Assembly (NCBI RefSeq): GCF_023278565.1
Contig: NC_064675.1
Coordinates: 5,208,001 to 5,272,000, forward strand
DNA length: 64,000 nt
Direction: 5' to 3'
DNA from: Colletotrichum lupini
Taxonomy: Eukaryota; Ascomycota; Sordariomycetes; Glomerellales; Glomerellaceae
The notes below the pieces were generated by a model, which saw only the letters and a list, made by a program, of their open reading frames with translations, had not been told where the DNA came from and made no database searches. This document shows, in pieces, positions 1 through 11,670 of the stretch; position 1 is the stretch's first letter; each line of letters opens with the position of its first letter. The translations under genes and the position numbers were made by a program.

Positions 1-931
1 ACTTTGATGCTCCAGAACGGCTCGGGGACAAAGTTTTGGACCCGGAAGTACCGATCTACGACGAATCCTAGAGTTGGAAATTGGCAGGAGCCTAAGGTTT
101 GGTTAGAAGACGAATAGCAGAATACGTGCAAGCTTACCATAACTGATTGTTCGTTCCTGCAGCGCACCTCCCAGGGGGCGAAGGCTAATGGTCAGGAAAC
201 GCGTAAAAGCATACCCAATCCTAAGATCCAGCTCTATTCTCGCATCTACGGCGTCGACTTGTTTCTGATCAAGGTCTGTGAGGCGTCGGGCAGCAGTGAG
301 AATGTGGCTACAAGCTGTCAGAGAGAGACACTCGCATGTAACAAAAAAGGGGCCAGGCTTACGCTCGTTCGATGTTGCTGAAAGTGGCACGCTTGACGGT
401 GATTCGGCTGTTGCCTTTCTTGGCAGCATTGACGATTTCTTTTCCAATGTGCTCTCCCTCTCGATCACAATCAGTCCAGATGACAAGAAGCTGGCAGTAC
501 CGAGCTTGCCGCTCAATGTTCTCCGCAACGGTTTTCTTGTCCTACACATGCGACTATCAGAATCCAGGCAACCTAAATCGAGAGGCAGAAGACGTACCTG
601 AGGCACTACTGTTACTACTGGTGCACTGAACAAGCTCTCTGGCGGCGGGTGCGACCAGTTCTTGTTCTCTGGTGTGAACTCGAGTCCCGTAAGATGGCCC
701 AGAACGGCCGTCATGGTAACACCACACGAACCCCACGGGGCGCCAAAGTCAAAGTCGAAGCCATAGTTTTTGATGTATTGAGAACGAGTGTTGTGCTGAG
801 AAGTGTCAGCTTGCGCCAGAAAAGTGCGGCTTGCTTGATGCGATACTTACGACTTCAGGGCTTCGTCCTGCCAAATGGCCGGCAACGGCTTTCGAAATGG
901 ATGGTTTCTCGGCAACGCAGAGGACCTTCAT
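1..931 (-). CDS. TOP3: DNA topoisomerase III (type IA), 5' part, runs off the left edge
   Basis: Type IA topoisomerase III, the decatenase that works with a RecQ helicase to dissolve recombination intermediates in the nucleus. Exons read on the minus strand: 931-851, 795-598, 541-363, 307-138 and 91 to beyond base 1; all phases agree and introns are 46-57 bp. The protein opens with the family N-terminus MKVLCVAEKPSISKAVAGHL. The Toprim acidic motif DCDREGE lies near residues 117-123, followed by SNIERAHILTAARRL and the conserved ARIELDLRIGYAFTR block. The last visible exon begins GSCQFPTLGFVVDRY, also typical. About 239 residues are visible; the catalytic tyrosine and C-terminal zinc fingers lie outside the window. 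An in-frame ATG upstream at 1009 is less likely because the family start is at 931. It is divergent from the next gene. Identity is secure. Confidence 0.95.
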
Positions 932-2480
932 CTTCTCGATGTGTAGGAACAACTGGTGCTCACTGCATGTAGATGGTTTGGGGCCCGGTAGGTCTTTGAT
1001 CCCCGGCACTTCCCGCGAGTGCAGTCACAAATGTTATTGCTAGGAGAGCAGGAGCATCTTGCGATATCTACGTCCTTGCCTCGGAGACGCGTCTTCACGG
1101 GCTTGAGCGCGTCAAACCCTCATACGGCAGCTAATCAGTGTCTCTAGCACGTGCTGAGGAATCCAGCGTATGTGATTGCGAAGAAATCCTAAAAGCTCTG
1201 CCCAACTTTAATGTCACCCATCGACACATGAAAGATTTTGAAATGCACGTCGTTGTCGTTGAATTGAAGTCGAGACCATCTTCCTCGCTAAGGTACCTAT
1301 GCCTGGCTTAACCCCACAGCGGGGCTGCCGCGCTGATTCGCGCCGTGCTTCTGGGCTTCAGCTCTGGAACCCCTGGGCCGGTTGGCGATCTTGAGGTGCC
1401 ATCGATTATCTAAGCAGCGGTACCTCGACTCTCGAAGCTGGAATCCCCAGGCAATCGAAATGCTGCCCGTAAATGTACGGACGGTTATGAGTTAACTACC
1501 TTAGTTGGGATGAAAAGAAGAAGAGGGAAAAAGTCGCAAAGTAAGTCGTCTCGAACCCGCGACCCCCCTCGATCTCGAGGTTCAGCCAGGTAGGTACCTC
1601 TGGTGACGGCATCAGGATCCTTCTTGGGAATTGCATCTCCTCGTCACCCAAAGTACTGGTAACCGAAATGATAAAAAGGGAAGCTGCCTGCTATGGCGTC
1701 ACATCTGGTACCGCTTGCCACTCAAGGCTGCCGATCTAGGCACTCTAAGAGTAGAGTGTTAAAGGCACAATTGTACCGTTCGGCCGTCGTTGACAACGGG
1801 CGGTGCTTCCTTGGAGCAAACATTGCAATTCTGGCCCTATGAGGGTGGGGTCGTTGCTCTCCACGAATATACGCATCGTGAATACATAGGATTACCTATC
1901 TAATTGAACACGTGAATACCTACTGATACAAAAATTGAGCCTGTCGAGATGGTGGCCACCACCTCACATGCAAGACTAAATTGACGTAAGCCACCGGTCC
2001 AACTCTACATCTCATCGGGGAAAATTGTACAGATTGATCGACACCATTGCACAGATCTGAGATCTCACTGCCAGAAGTTCTTATTCTTACTACAAAGTTA
2101 CATTTCCCCTGCTCAGTACCTTCTCACAGAAAGAGTAGGTACTGTAAGCAACGGTTTTCCATCTACCTTACCTTACCTTACCCTAGGTATGGATCTCTAG
2201 GTCGCGCAGAGGACGGATCTTCGGTCTCAAAATGGCCGAAGACCCCTGCACGTCACCGGAGCTGGCGGCGGGGACCTAAGCTCCCTGCGGATCTATGACG
2301 CGCTTTGTTTGCATCACCTCACTGCTGCTCCCATTTGCACCACCAAAGCTGTGTCGTCAATAAAGACGGTCCTCGAGACAACCTTTTCGCAAGCCATTCG
2401 CAGTTTTCAAACGTCTGGAGGTGCAAAATCGCAGCTACACTAGAATCCAGGCCAAGTTCAGATACCCTCACCTGTCCGCA
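932..2480. other. Intergenic region between divergent TOP3 and DUF1295 genes
   Basis: This 1.5 kb spacer separates two divergent genes and should hold both promoters. It contains several GGTACCT or TAGGTACC words and a CTTAC-type repeat near 2160-2190. I found no coding region or RNA gene with support. Confidence 0.6.
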
Positions 2481-3686
2481 ATGGCGCTCCCCGCAGTCAA
2501 GTCTCTAGAGGAGTGCTCCGAGTGGGCCAAGGTCGTCGAACCCTTCATCCCCCAGCTCCTCGAGCTCCCCGGCAAGATCATCGCGAGCCCGCAGTCGCTG
2601 CCCCAGATCTACCTCGAGACGAACCCCCTCGTCTCCGGCTTCGCCTTTTCCCTGCTCATTGCCGTCCTCACTCTCGGCGTGTCAGAGTACCACCGCAACT
2701 TTTCCCAAATCGACCGGCTGTGGAGTCTCCTGCCCAACTGGTATGTCCTGCACACGGCGGCATGGGCGTACCTGAATGGCGAACCTTGGCAGCGAGTCGC
2801 GCTGGCCGGGGCCGCGACCACCCTCTGGAGCGTAAGGAGAACAACAACGACCCAGTGACCACGCAGCTCGAGGAGATGAAGTGCTGACACAATTGTGCCG
2901 ATAGTCCCGATTGACCTTCAACTACTGGCGCAAAGGAGGTTACGAGCGTGGAAGTGAAGACTACAGATGGTACTGAATCTCCTCCCCATCGAACATTGCC
3001 CCTCCAACAAGTCTTCTAATATTGTGCATCCACGCAGGGAAATTGTCCGCGCATACGTCCCCGCCTGGGTCTTCTTCCTCTTCAATGTGACCTTCATCTC
3101 CTTCATCCAGTCCATCCTCCTCTTCGCCTTCTCCGCCGCGCCCGCCTACTCCCTCCTCCTCGCCAGCCGCATCGAGCCCGACCTCGCCGCCTCGGACTAC
3201 TCCTTCTTCGCCATCCTCGCCGGCCTTGTCCTCAGCGAGTACATCAGCGACGGCCAGCAGTGGGACTACCAGACCGCCAAAGCCACCTACAAAAAGGGCA
3301 ACGGCGCCGCCGCCTCCGTCCCCCGCGGCTGGGCTCAGGCGGACCTCGAGCGTGGCTTCGTCACGCACGGTCTCTGGGCCTACAGCCGCCACCCCAACTT
3401 CTTCGCCGAGCAGATGGTCTGGTTCGTGCTCTACCAGTGGAGCTGCTACGCCACCAAGGTGCTGTACAGCTACACCTTTGCCGGCTCCGCGTTCCTCGTG
3501 CTGCTGTTCCAGGGCTCGACATGGCTCACTGAGCTGATCACTGCGGGCAAGTATCACGAGTACGCCGAGTACCAGAGCCAGGTTGGCATGTTTATGCCCA
3601 AGTCGCTGTTTCCGTACAAGAAGCCCCCGCCAAAGGTCATCCGCACGAGCGAGCTTGCCAAGCGCCAGAGCAAGAAGGATAAATAA
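2481..3686 (+). CDS. DUF1295 / steroid 5-alpha-reductase-like integral membrane protein
   Basis: Predicted multipass membrane protein of 354 aa. Exons 2481-2831, 2905-2969 and 3038-3686 join in frame. The start is ATG at 2481; an upstream in-frame ATG at 2421 would add 20 residues unlike the family. The second exon encodes the family signature SRLTFNYWRKGGYERGSEDY (residues about 118-137). The third carries HGLWAYSRHPN (about 249-259), the motif shared by DUF1295 proteins, steroid 5-alpha-reductases and ICMT-like methyltransferases. Hydrophobic segments lie near residues 55-75, 100-117, 147-180, 190-210 and 265-305. The C-terminus is lysine-rich (KRQSKKDK), compatible with ER retention. The substrate is unknown: membership in the reductase-like superfamily is established, but the reaction is inference. 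It converges with the phosphatase gene 261 bp downstream. Confidence 0.85.
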
Positions 3687-3947
3687 AGAAGGAATAGACT
3701 AGAAACATGCTTGTCCATGTTAAGACACGGCCTATTCAGCCGTAACGGGGAATCTTTTCTGGTCTGGGGACTGGAATAGACGGTGAATTGAATCTGTGTA
3801 TTCTTCTAGAGAAGGTCTTTTTCTAGTTTCTGGTGAGATCGTTATGGAGTTCATCTATGCATCCGACGCATGTAATCAGAGGAAAAATAATCATACCAAA
3901 CTCATCCCGACCATTGCCACCCATTCGGCCTGACTCATCTCCCTCCC

Positions 3948-5155
3948 TCAAACATCAAGCTTCAGGCTGGCAAGGCTGTCAACATAGTACGCCGGCACGG
4001 CCGCGGCCCCCTCCTTCTCCCAGTCCTCCTTCTTGTGCACGCCAGTCAAGACGGCAAGCGTGCCGCCCAGCTTGCCCTCGATGCCGAACTTGATGTCCGT
4101 GTCGAGGCGGTCGCCGATCATGCACGTCCGCTCGCGGTTCAACTGGAACTTGCCCTCGACAGCGTCCATCATAGCCTGCGACGGCTTTCCCAGCGCCACG
4201 GGCTGCTGCTGGCTCATGTTGACGAGCGGGATCGAGATGGAGCCCGCGCCGGGGAAGAACGTGTGCGACATGGGCAGCGTGCTGTCCGTGTTGGTCGCGA
4301 GGAAGACGGCGCCGCGGCGGAGGTACTGGTACCCCAAGCTCAGCTTGAGGTAGTTGATGTGGAAGTCCAGTCCCGCGAGCACGACGCCGACTTCCGGGTC
4401 GAGGGCGGAGCCGTCGGCGATGGCGGCAAAGTCCTCGGGGCCGATGTCGCGGCGCAGAGCGGGGTCGGTGCCGCCGATGAAGCCGACGCCTTCGGCGCGG
4501 AGCTCGGCTTCGATTCCGGCTTCGCCAATGACGAAGACCTTGCGCTTGTCGGCGGGGAGGTCGAGGATGCGGGAGACGTAGACGGCGGAGGAGTAGGCTG
4601 AGCCAAAGATGTCTTCCACGTCCGAGGGGATGTCGAGGGCGGCGAACTTCTTGTGGTATTCTTGGCGGGACTTTGTCGAGTTGTTTGTTACGAAGACGGT
4701 GCGCTTGCCTGTGGGTGGGGGGAAACGAGCACTCAAGAGGTTAGGGGCCGAGACATGCGATTTGTAAGAGATTTTGTAAAGGGGAAAAGTTCAGGGTGAG
4801 CAACCTCTTGAGCGAAGGAAGGCGAGCGTCTCGCGAATGCCGTCGAATAGGTGGTCTCCGGACCAGAGGACGCCTGTTTGCGTAGGAGAAGAGTTGTCAG
4901 TTGTGCTCAGAAGAAGCACTTGTTTCATCCGGAACGAGGACGATGAGAATTACCGTCACAATCAATGAGGAAGACCTATATCTCATGAGATCAGCAAAGT
5001 CCTCATCTCATTTTCCGAGCATCGTGAGGTTCTCCACTGGTGAAAATGACTCAACGAGGTGGGGGTTGGATGCTGCTCACGTCAAACTTGTCGAGGAATT
5101 CTTGAGTAGCGGCAGAGTCGCCGGTGAGATATTTAGGCTGCTGTGGTTGAGACAT
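3948..5155 (-). CDS. HAD-superfamily 4-nitrophenylphosphatase / phosphoglycolate phosphatase (Pho13-like)
   Basis: Cytosolic HAD phosphatase of the Pho13/PGP family, which clears 2-phosphoglycolate and related metabolic by-products. Four minus-strand exons (5155-5081, 4975-4954, 4873-4805, 4708-3948) give 308 aa, close to the 312 aa of yeast Pho13. The second exon is only 22 nt and encodes VFLIDCDG, the nucleophile loop (Asp30 and Asp32), continued by GVLWSGDHLFDG in exon 3. Motif II is KRTVFVTNNSTKS, motif III includes the lysine in VALGKPSQAM, and motif IV is MIGDRLDTDIKFG. All catalytic residues are present. The start MSQPQQPKYLTGD fits fungal orthologues. The microexon is easily missed, so automated models may begin at a later exon. 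Substrate preference cannot be read from the sequence. Confidence 0.92.
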
Positions 5156-6740
5156 CGTGAACTTTTGGGAGCTTGGTGTTTAGATTTCAACAAAAAGTCT
5201 ATCGGACAGGGCTAGGTTACTAAGGTGAGAATGAGGTGCAGTTCGTTCTAGAGGTTGAGTTTCGGGATGGTGGGACAAGGGTGCGGAAGCGGGTTTCTGG
5301 CATGCGGCACTGATGACGGAGTGTGGGGATGAGGTCGGACGGCCATCGTCCGATTGGTTCGCGGATGCTGGTGGTACTTAGAGGCCTTGCAAGTGACGGC
5401 TCGATCTGGATGACATGGGATTATTGAAACCTGGGGAGGATGGAGTGAGACTGAGGGGAGGTCCAGAAACATGTCTGTAGCTCTCTGACATGGATGCAAT
5501 GAGCCAAGGATTTGTTATCAGGTCTCTCAAGTGTTGAGGCTAGCGGATGTTGGAGTGCCTAGGTATTTTGAGTAAGTAAAGTAGGTAGGAACTGTTCGAT
5601 ATAATCTGAGATGTCATCGCCGCGTTGAGTGTCGTGCCTTCTTCCCCAGATTATGTCCATTGCAGTCGAGACAAGTAGATTGGCTGGGCATGTTGCTCGC
5701 ATTCATCTGATATTCTTACATATTCAATTCCAACCTCACCTCATGTCTGCGAAACCGGACCACTGCAACATCTAACAATGCCAGCCCACATTCCTGTCCA
5801 TGAACAGCGGCATGGCGCTCACAAGCATTTCAACAAAAATGGGGATTTCCCCATGGGCCGGAGTGATTGAGAAATGCAGCTAGGTTCAAATGTACGTGCT
5901 CCAGCATGTCCAGCAACGCAAGTCAACCTAGAAGCATACATGCAACCTGGTGAATGGGATAGATGGAATGCAAGACAATAAGCGCCATGCAAAGCCCGTT
6001 CCGCTGCCGGTCGCAGTGGCTGAACGGCCCCCCACGCCGAGGACAAGAAAACAAGCAAACGCTCCGGGTGCGGAGTCTCTGTGCTCTGTCGGGCTTGCAT
6101 TGCAGCTATGTCAGCACCTCTGCGTACCTGCTGACCATGTGTCTCCATCTGTAATCGCTTTCCTACCGCCTCGGCTTCGGCATGGACAGCATGCATCTAG
6201 GTACTGCGTAACTATCTGACTGCTGTTGACCAACGTTAAGCCAGGTGACGTCAGGTGGGGAGCTGTCATCGCATGGCAAAGATGAGTCGTTGAACGGAGT
6301 GTCCGGGCGTGGTGGCGTCGAGAACGGATTTTTCATATGCCAATTTTCTTAACTCCCCATCGCGTTGCTTTTTTTCCGGGTGACAAGGGTATCCGTACCG
6401 TAAATACGGTCGGCGCCAATGGGTACATCTGACAGTTCCCATCGACGTATACCGATCTCCTTTAGCAGATTGGATTGAAGCGCAATCCGTCAGATCGCCC
6501 GCCGTGTCCGTCTGTCATCCTTCAGCTTCCAAGGGCCTGGGATAATAACGTCGAAGCGCCAGCGCGAAACCTCCGTGGGAGCCGGGTAGGATGCCGTCGC
6601 AGGTGCACGAGTGCACGGGGGTCAACTTGGGTGGTGGCAGATGTTACTTCGCATGCAAATTGTCTGGAACTCTGGATCGGGGGCCATTGTGCCGATCAGC
6701 AGCAACGGACCAGACTAAGCGGCGGACCCTGAAAGTGTTA
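5156..6740. other. Intergenic region between the phosphatase and the RIP island
   Basis: This stretch has ordinary base composition and runs up to the left inverted repeat at 6741. It should hold the phosphatase promoter. Open frames here are short, lack family signatures and overlap each other on both strands. I see no supportable gene. Confidence 0.5.
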
Positions 6741-6775
6741 GTTACGGCAGACTGCAAGAGGCACTCCGCTAAAAC
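6741..6775 (+). repeat. Left terminal inverted repeat
   Basis: Begins GTTACGGCAGACTGCAAGAG and continues with GCACTCCGCTAAAAC. It matches the reverse complement of 11636-11670 at 31 of 35 positions. All four differences are transitions (two G/A and two C/T), as RIP would produce. Confidence 0.85.
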
Positions 6776-7719
6776 ACTTTTTTCATATATCAAAGCAGAA
6801 ATCGTATTTTACGGTCACCCCACTACCTAGGATAGGGTCTAGACTAGTATAATAACCTATAAATAGGGGTTATAAAGATTTACGGCTTAAGAAATATTTT
6901 AATTTTATAATATATTAAACCGTATAACAATATATAAAATTACGTAATATTATACCCCGATATAAAAGTTTTTCTTTTTTTTATAACTTTATTATAGAAG
7001 TAATTACTACTTTTTACCCTCTTATAAATAAAAATTACTTTTTACTTAAGTTATTAAATTAATAGCTCGCTTATAAATATTATAATATAGATCTATAATA
7101 ACTTCTAGTCTTTATATAAAACGTTACTAAACTAATCGACTTTATAATACCTTCTTATAAAGCTATTTTAAAACGACTAATTAATAATAATACTCGTATA
7201 AGCTCTGCCCTTTTTATATAATAAGAACGTATAAACGTATAAGCTTCGATATTAATAAAATCTTTTTTTATAAGCTTAAAAGAGCGGGAACGAAGTATTT
7301 AATAAACGAAAAAGGAGCTAAAATAATTATTAATAATTAATATCTCTATTATATTATATAATATATCCTTTTTTAAGAACGAACTTAACGGTTTCTAAGT
7401 AACGACTTATATTAATATCTAAGTTATTAAGAAGTTTATTAGGAAAGTTTAGTTTAATCGCTTTTTAACGTTTATTTTATATTAAGATATAATGCGATTT
7501 ATTATTTTATATTTTATAATAAACTAGCAAATTCTTTTAATAAAATAAATAGTATTTTTAATTAATATAAAGAATCCTTGCGATATTTTAAAGTACTATA
7601 AAGTAGCGTACGAAGCTATAAGTTTAGAGAGATTCCTTTTTAAAGCTACGATTTTATATAAAAAAGATAATTACTAACTTTTTATTATTTCTTAAACTAG
7701 AATTAAGTCGCTAGTTATT

Positions 7720-7998
7720 AAACCTTAGTTAGTAAAAAAGGGAAAAGGTCGTATAAAGCTAATTATAACTAAAACTTTAGGTAAAACGACGTATAGAAAT
7801 GTTCTAAAAATACGGCTTTTAATAGGTATTAGTATTAAATTAACGATAAAGATTAAAAAGGAATTATTAGTTAAGTAAAAAAAGAAGATCGTTAAGAAGG
7901 AGGTAAAGGCTAAGAAAAAGGTTAAAAAAGATAAAAACGATAAAAAAGACGAGATTATAATAGTTCGATAAGAAGATAAAGTTTATAATAATAAATAA
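7720..7998 (+). pseudogene. RIP-riddled relic of a lysine-rich transposon-encoded protein end
   Basis: One plus-strand frame stays largely open for about 93 codons in an otherwise stop-filled block, with three internal stops (two TAG/TAA near 7726 and 7878, one near 7971) of the kind RIP makes. The conceptual product has a KGKGRIK segment, then LGKTTYRNVLK, then a highly charged lysine-rich tail ending in KKDEIIIVR. Basic C-terminal tails are common in fungal pogo-like transposases, but no DDE catalytic motif was recognised, so the family is inference. Confidence 0.35.
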
Positions 7999-10900
7999 CC
8001 TAGTATATTATAAAGATAGAAACGAGTATTCTCGTTAATAAATAGTTTAAAGTAAACTATAATTATATTTATAATTCCTTTTTATCCTTAGTATTGCTCG
8101 TAATTACGAAGCTATTTAATACTCTAAGATTAATTTTAGAGTTTTCTAATCTCTACTTAACTTATATAATACTACCCTATAGTTTACTAAATAAAATAAC
8201 TTTTAGTTAGAGCTTATTACGTATATACTACTTTAAACGAATATAAAAATATTAATACGCTTTAAAATAAAAATAATTAGCCTCGCTAAACTTCGTACTT
8301 TTAGCTAATATAGTTAGGGAGCCCTTAATAATTAAAGTATAAATCTATAAGGTAGCTTAAAGAAGATATATATCTAGATTATTATTATTTTAAATAGCGT
8401 TTAATAATTATTAAACTTAGTCTTAGTTAATTAGCTATATAAAGTTTTATACGGTTCGTAACGTAAGTTAATAATATAGTTACTATAATTAACTAGAATT
8501 AACGTGAGGGCGACTTTTTTAATAACGAATTCGATAAGAGTTTTAAATTTATACAAAGTTAATAAAATTAGAACGAATTAGTAATATATACGTAAATAAA
8601 AGTATAATCTAGTTAGAGAGTATATTTATATAAAATAGCCCTTAGAACTTAAATAGTTAAAAGTATTCTTATAAACGTAAGTATACTTATATATATTAAG
8701 ATATATATTATTTACCCGCTAATACGCTAATTTACTTTAATAAAGACGATTCTACTAATTCTTAATCTTAACGTTATAAATACTTTTACTAAAGATCTAG
8801 TAATTACGGAATATAATTAGACTTTTTATTATTAAACGGTGTTATAAAAGGTAGTAATAAATATTAAACGTAAGAACGGTTTCTTTCCCTCGGTCTAAAC
8901 GAACTCGTAATAGCATAAATCCCTATTATTAAATAATAGTAAGATATTATATAAGTATATTCCGGGACGTATAAATAGAAACCCTTATATAGAACTATAT
9001 AATAAACTACGAATAAGTATTAATATTAATATAAATTTTAAATCTAAATAGTAAAAGCTTATTATACGTATCTAAAGATTAAATATAATTTAGTCTAGGA
9101 GTTATAAACCCTTTATAACGGTATTTTATTTTATTTAACCGATTTTAAACTTATTATAAAAAGGTTTTGCGATATATAAGGTATAGTTTATTTTAGTTAA
9201 TAATATGAGCTTATTAGCGAACTTATATATAAAAATACTCTTTATTATACCCTTTAGTACGGCGAGTAACCTCTAGTATATTAAAAAAGAACTTTTCTAA
9301 TTATTATTATATAATTACGAGCTATTTTAGTATTTATTATTACTAAAGCTAATTCTATTAACGAAGTGTTAATAATCCTATAGCCGTAATTATAAATCCT
9401 TTAGACTAGAGTTAAAAAAAGATATCTTTATCGTTTAAGTATTATTAAAAAAATAATTCTTAGATATAAATTAATAGATCCTTAAAAAAGACCGTATGCT
9501 CTTCTCGTTATAAGTTCTATTTTATAAGTTAACGTTCGAAAGTTCGCTTTATAATTCTAATATTAGAAACTATAAAGATATATGTAATAATTATATTATA
9601 GGTCTAATTACTCTTTAACTTTATAATAATTATCGTTCGATATAGTAAAAGATTAATATACGGTCGTACTATTCTAAGAAAGTAGTAATATATAAAATAA
9701 GAAACTAAAAAAGAAATTTTAAGTAAGGGGTAAATGTTTATATATAATTATAGCGATATATAGGGGTATCCTTTTACTTATAAAGTCTTATAAATATATA
9801 TATAGAAATATAGACGCTTATAAGGATCTATAACGTTAAAAAGAATAAAAAAGTATATAACGATAATATATAATAAATAAAAGTTCTATAATTTTACTAA
9901 AAACGTTAAATTTTAGAGGGAGCCTTTATATAGTTAGTTACGGCCTCTTATGGGCTAAACTAAGCGCGTATACTCTAATTTATAATTAATAAGTACCCTA
10001 CGACTCTATAAGGGCCTTACTACCTAGGTATTAAGCCTAACCGTGCTATATCCTAATATATACTTATATAAACTCTTATACTATGCTATATAAGAATATT
10101 AAATTAATTACTCCTTACTTAGAGTCTATATAAGTTAGTAACGCTCTTTATAATCTTATATATTATTATATATACCCTCTTTATTATTTTTAGCTTACTT
10201 AGCTATTTATTTAAAGGCTTTTACTATCGTATAGAGGTATATAGTAGGAATAGTACTTAGAGACTTAAATAGAGCGCCGATACGGACTTTACTACGGCCC
10301 TTATAATTACGACCGCGCTTAATAACCTTAATAAGCGTATTACGAACTAGTATAAACCGTTAATAAATTATAAATAGATATAAAGTAGTATAAGGTAACG
10401 TATAAGTAATAACGGGAGGCGTAACGAGCGTATACTCGTATATAGTAAATATATAGTTATAACTAAAGTAGCCCTTACTTATAAAAATAACGTAATTAGC
10501 GAAAATACCTTTACTAGCCTTATAATAAGCGCACGACTCGGTACTAATCTTAGTATTACTATATACGGTCGTCTAAATAGTATTAATAGCCTAAGTACGA
10601 GTTATAGCGATATCTAGGGGTATATAACGGCTATTCTTAATAATCTTAGGGTTAAGCTTAATTTAACGCTAAGGCTAGATTATATAAGTTAATATAGTAA
10701 TATTAAATAGTATAAGGTAGTATATACTAACCTATATAATACTAAGGTTATAGATTTAATAAAAAGTTTTCGAAAGGGAAAATAAAGAGCTTATAAATAA
10801 TATAAGAATCCGTATAATAAGGAAGCTATTATATAGAGGTATACGTATTAATAAAGAGGTAAGAGGTTATTTTATAGGACGTAAGGTCGTTAGGGTACTA

Positions 10901-11103
10901 CGTAGGTTAATATATAGGGACTATTAGGAGCTATATACCCTTAATATAGGCCAGAACGCTATATTAAGCGCTTATTATAAGTATTATATAGCGTATGCGA
11001 TTATTAAAAAAGGGAGTATCCTATACGAAATTATTAGTATATATACGTAAATAGTTAATACTAAAGAAAAAAGTAAATAAAAAGAATTAAATTATAAATA
11101 GGT

Positions 11104-11139
11104 ATATACGCGTAATTATACTTATAATTACGCGTATAT
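11104..11139. repeat. Perfect 17-bp palindrome with 2-nt centre in the RIP island
   Basis: The arms at 11104-11120 and 11123-11139 are exact reverse complements around a CT centre and would form a strong hairpin. The arm sequence recurs in modified form near 11249-11275, and a TAATTAGTAAA word occurs near 11163 and 11229, so the area holds a small cluster of related repeats. Possible explanations are an internal element terminus or nested-insertion junction. Confidence 0.7.
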
Positions 11140-11635
11140 TAGCTTAAGAAGAAGTATAATTACTAATTAGTAAAAATTGTATTAGTAATTGTGTATAAAA
11201 TTGCCTAATTATACTTAATTAATATTTCTAATTAGTAAATTGCGAATATTATACTTATAATTACGTATATAATTAGGTAATAGTAATAAAAGTAAAGTAG
11301 AAAAGGGTATAAAGTATAATAAAGCGAAATATAATCGCTAATAAGTAACTATAGGGGCGTAGGCGGATTACTTACCTTATTTAAGGAATATTAGGTTAGT
11401 TAAGAAAAAAGGGAAATTAATTAGTAATAGAAATTAGTAGGGAAGATATGCCCCCTAGCTACCCTACTTTCGCTAAGTAGCATAACTGCCCTTATATAAC
11501 CACTACTACTTATAGTTATAAGCAATTCCTTGTAATAATATACGGGATTTATTATAATATTTATTTATACGTATAAGAAAGTCGCGCTATTGATACCTAA
11601 AATTTACGGTGGCCGTAGGTCTATTGGAAAGAACG

Positions 11636-11670
11636 GTTTTGGCGGAGTGCCTCTTGTAGTCTGCCGTAGT
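11636..11670 (-). repeat. Right terminal inverted repeat
   Basis: Read on the minus strand it begins ACTACGGCAGACTACAAGAG and continues GCACTCCGCCAAAAC, the partner of 6741-6775. A TA follows directly at 11671-11672, matching the TA before the left copy. Confidence 0.85.

Larger units (their letters stand above)
6741..11670. mobile_element. RIP-degraded TIR DNA transposon island (4.93 kb, TA target duplication)
   Basis: An extremely AT-rich, TpA-rich block without open frames, flanked by matching inverted repeats at 6741-6775 and 11636-11670. TA dinucleotides sit immediately outside both ends (6739-6740 and 11671-11672). TA duplication with short inverted repeats is the habit of Tc1/mariner-type elements, including fungal Fot1/pogo relatives. 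At 4.93 kb it is longer than a usual Fot1-like element (about 2 kb), so nested insertions are likely. The sequence shows massive C-to-T/G-to-A decay expected of RIP. Superfamily assignment rests on TSD and TIR only and is tentative; the element is surely dead. Confidence 0.8.

Noticed and set aside
1540..1600. tRNA-like TCTCGAACCCGCGACC segment
   Set aside because: The minus-strand T-arm does not pair and no acceptor stem or anticodon arm can be formed around it.
4035..4601. Plus-strand 188-codon frame
   Set aside because: Antisense shadow of the GC-rich phosphatase exon 4.
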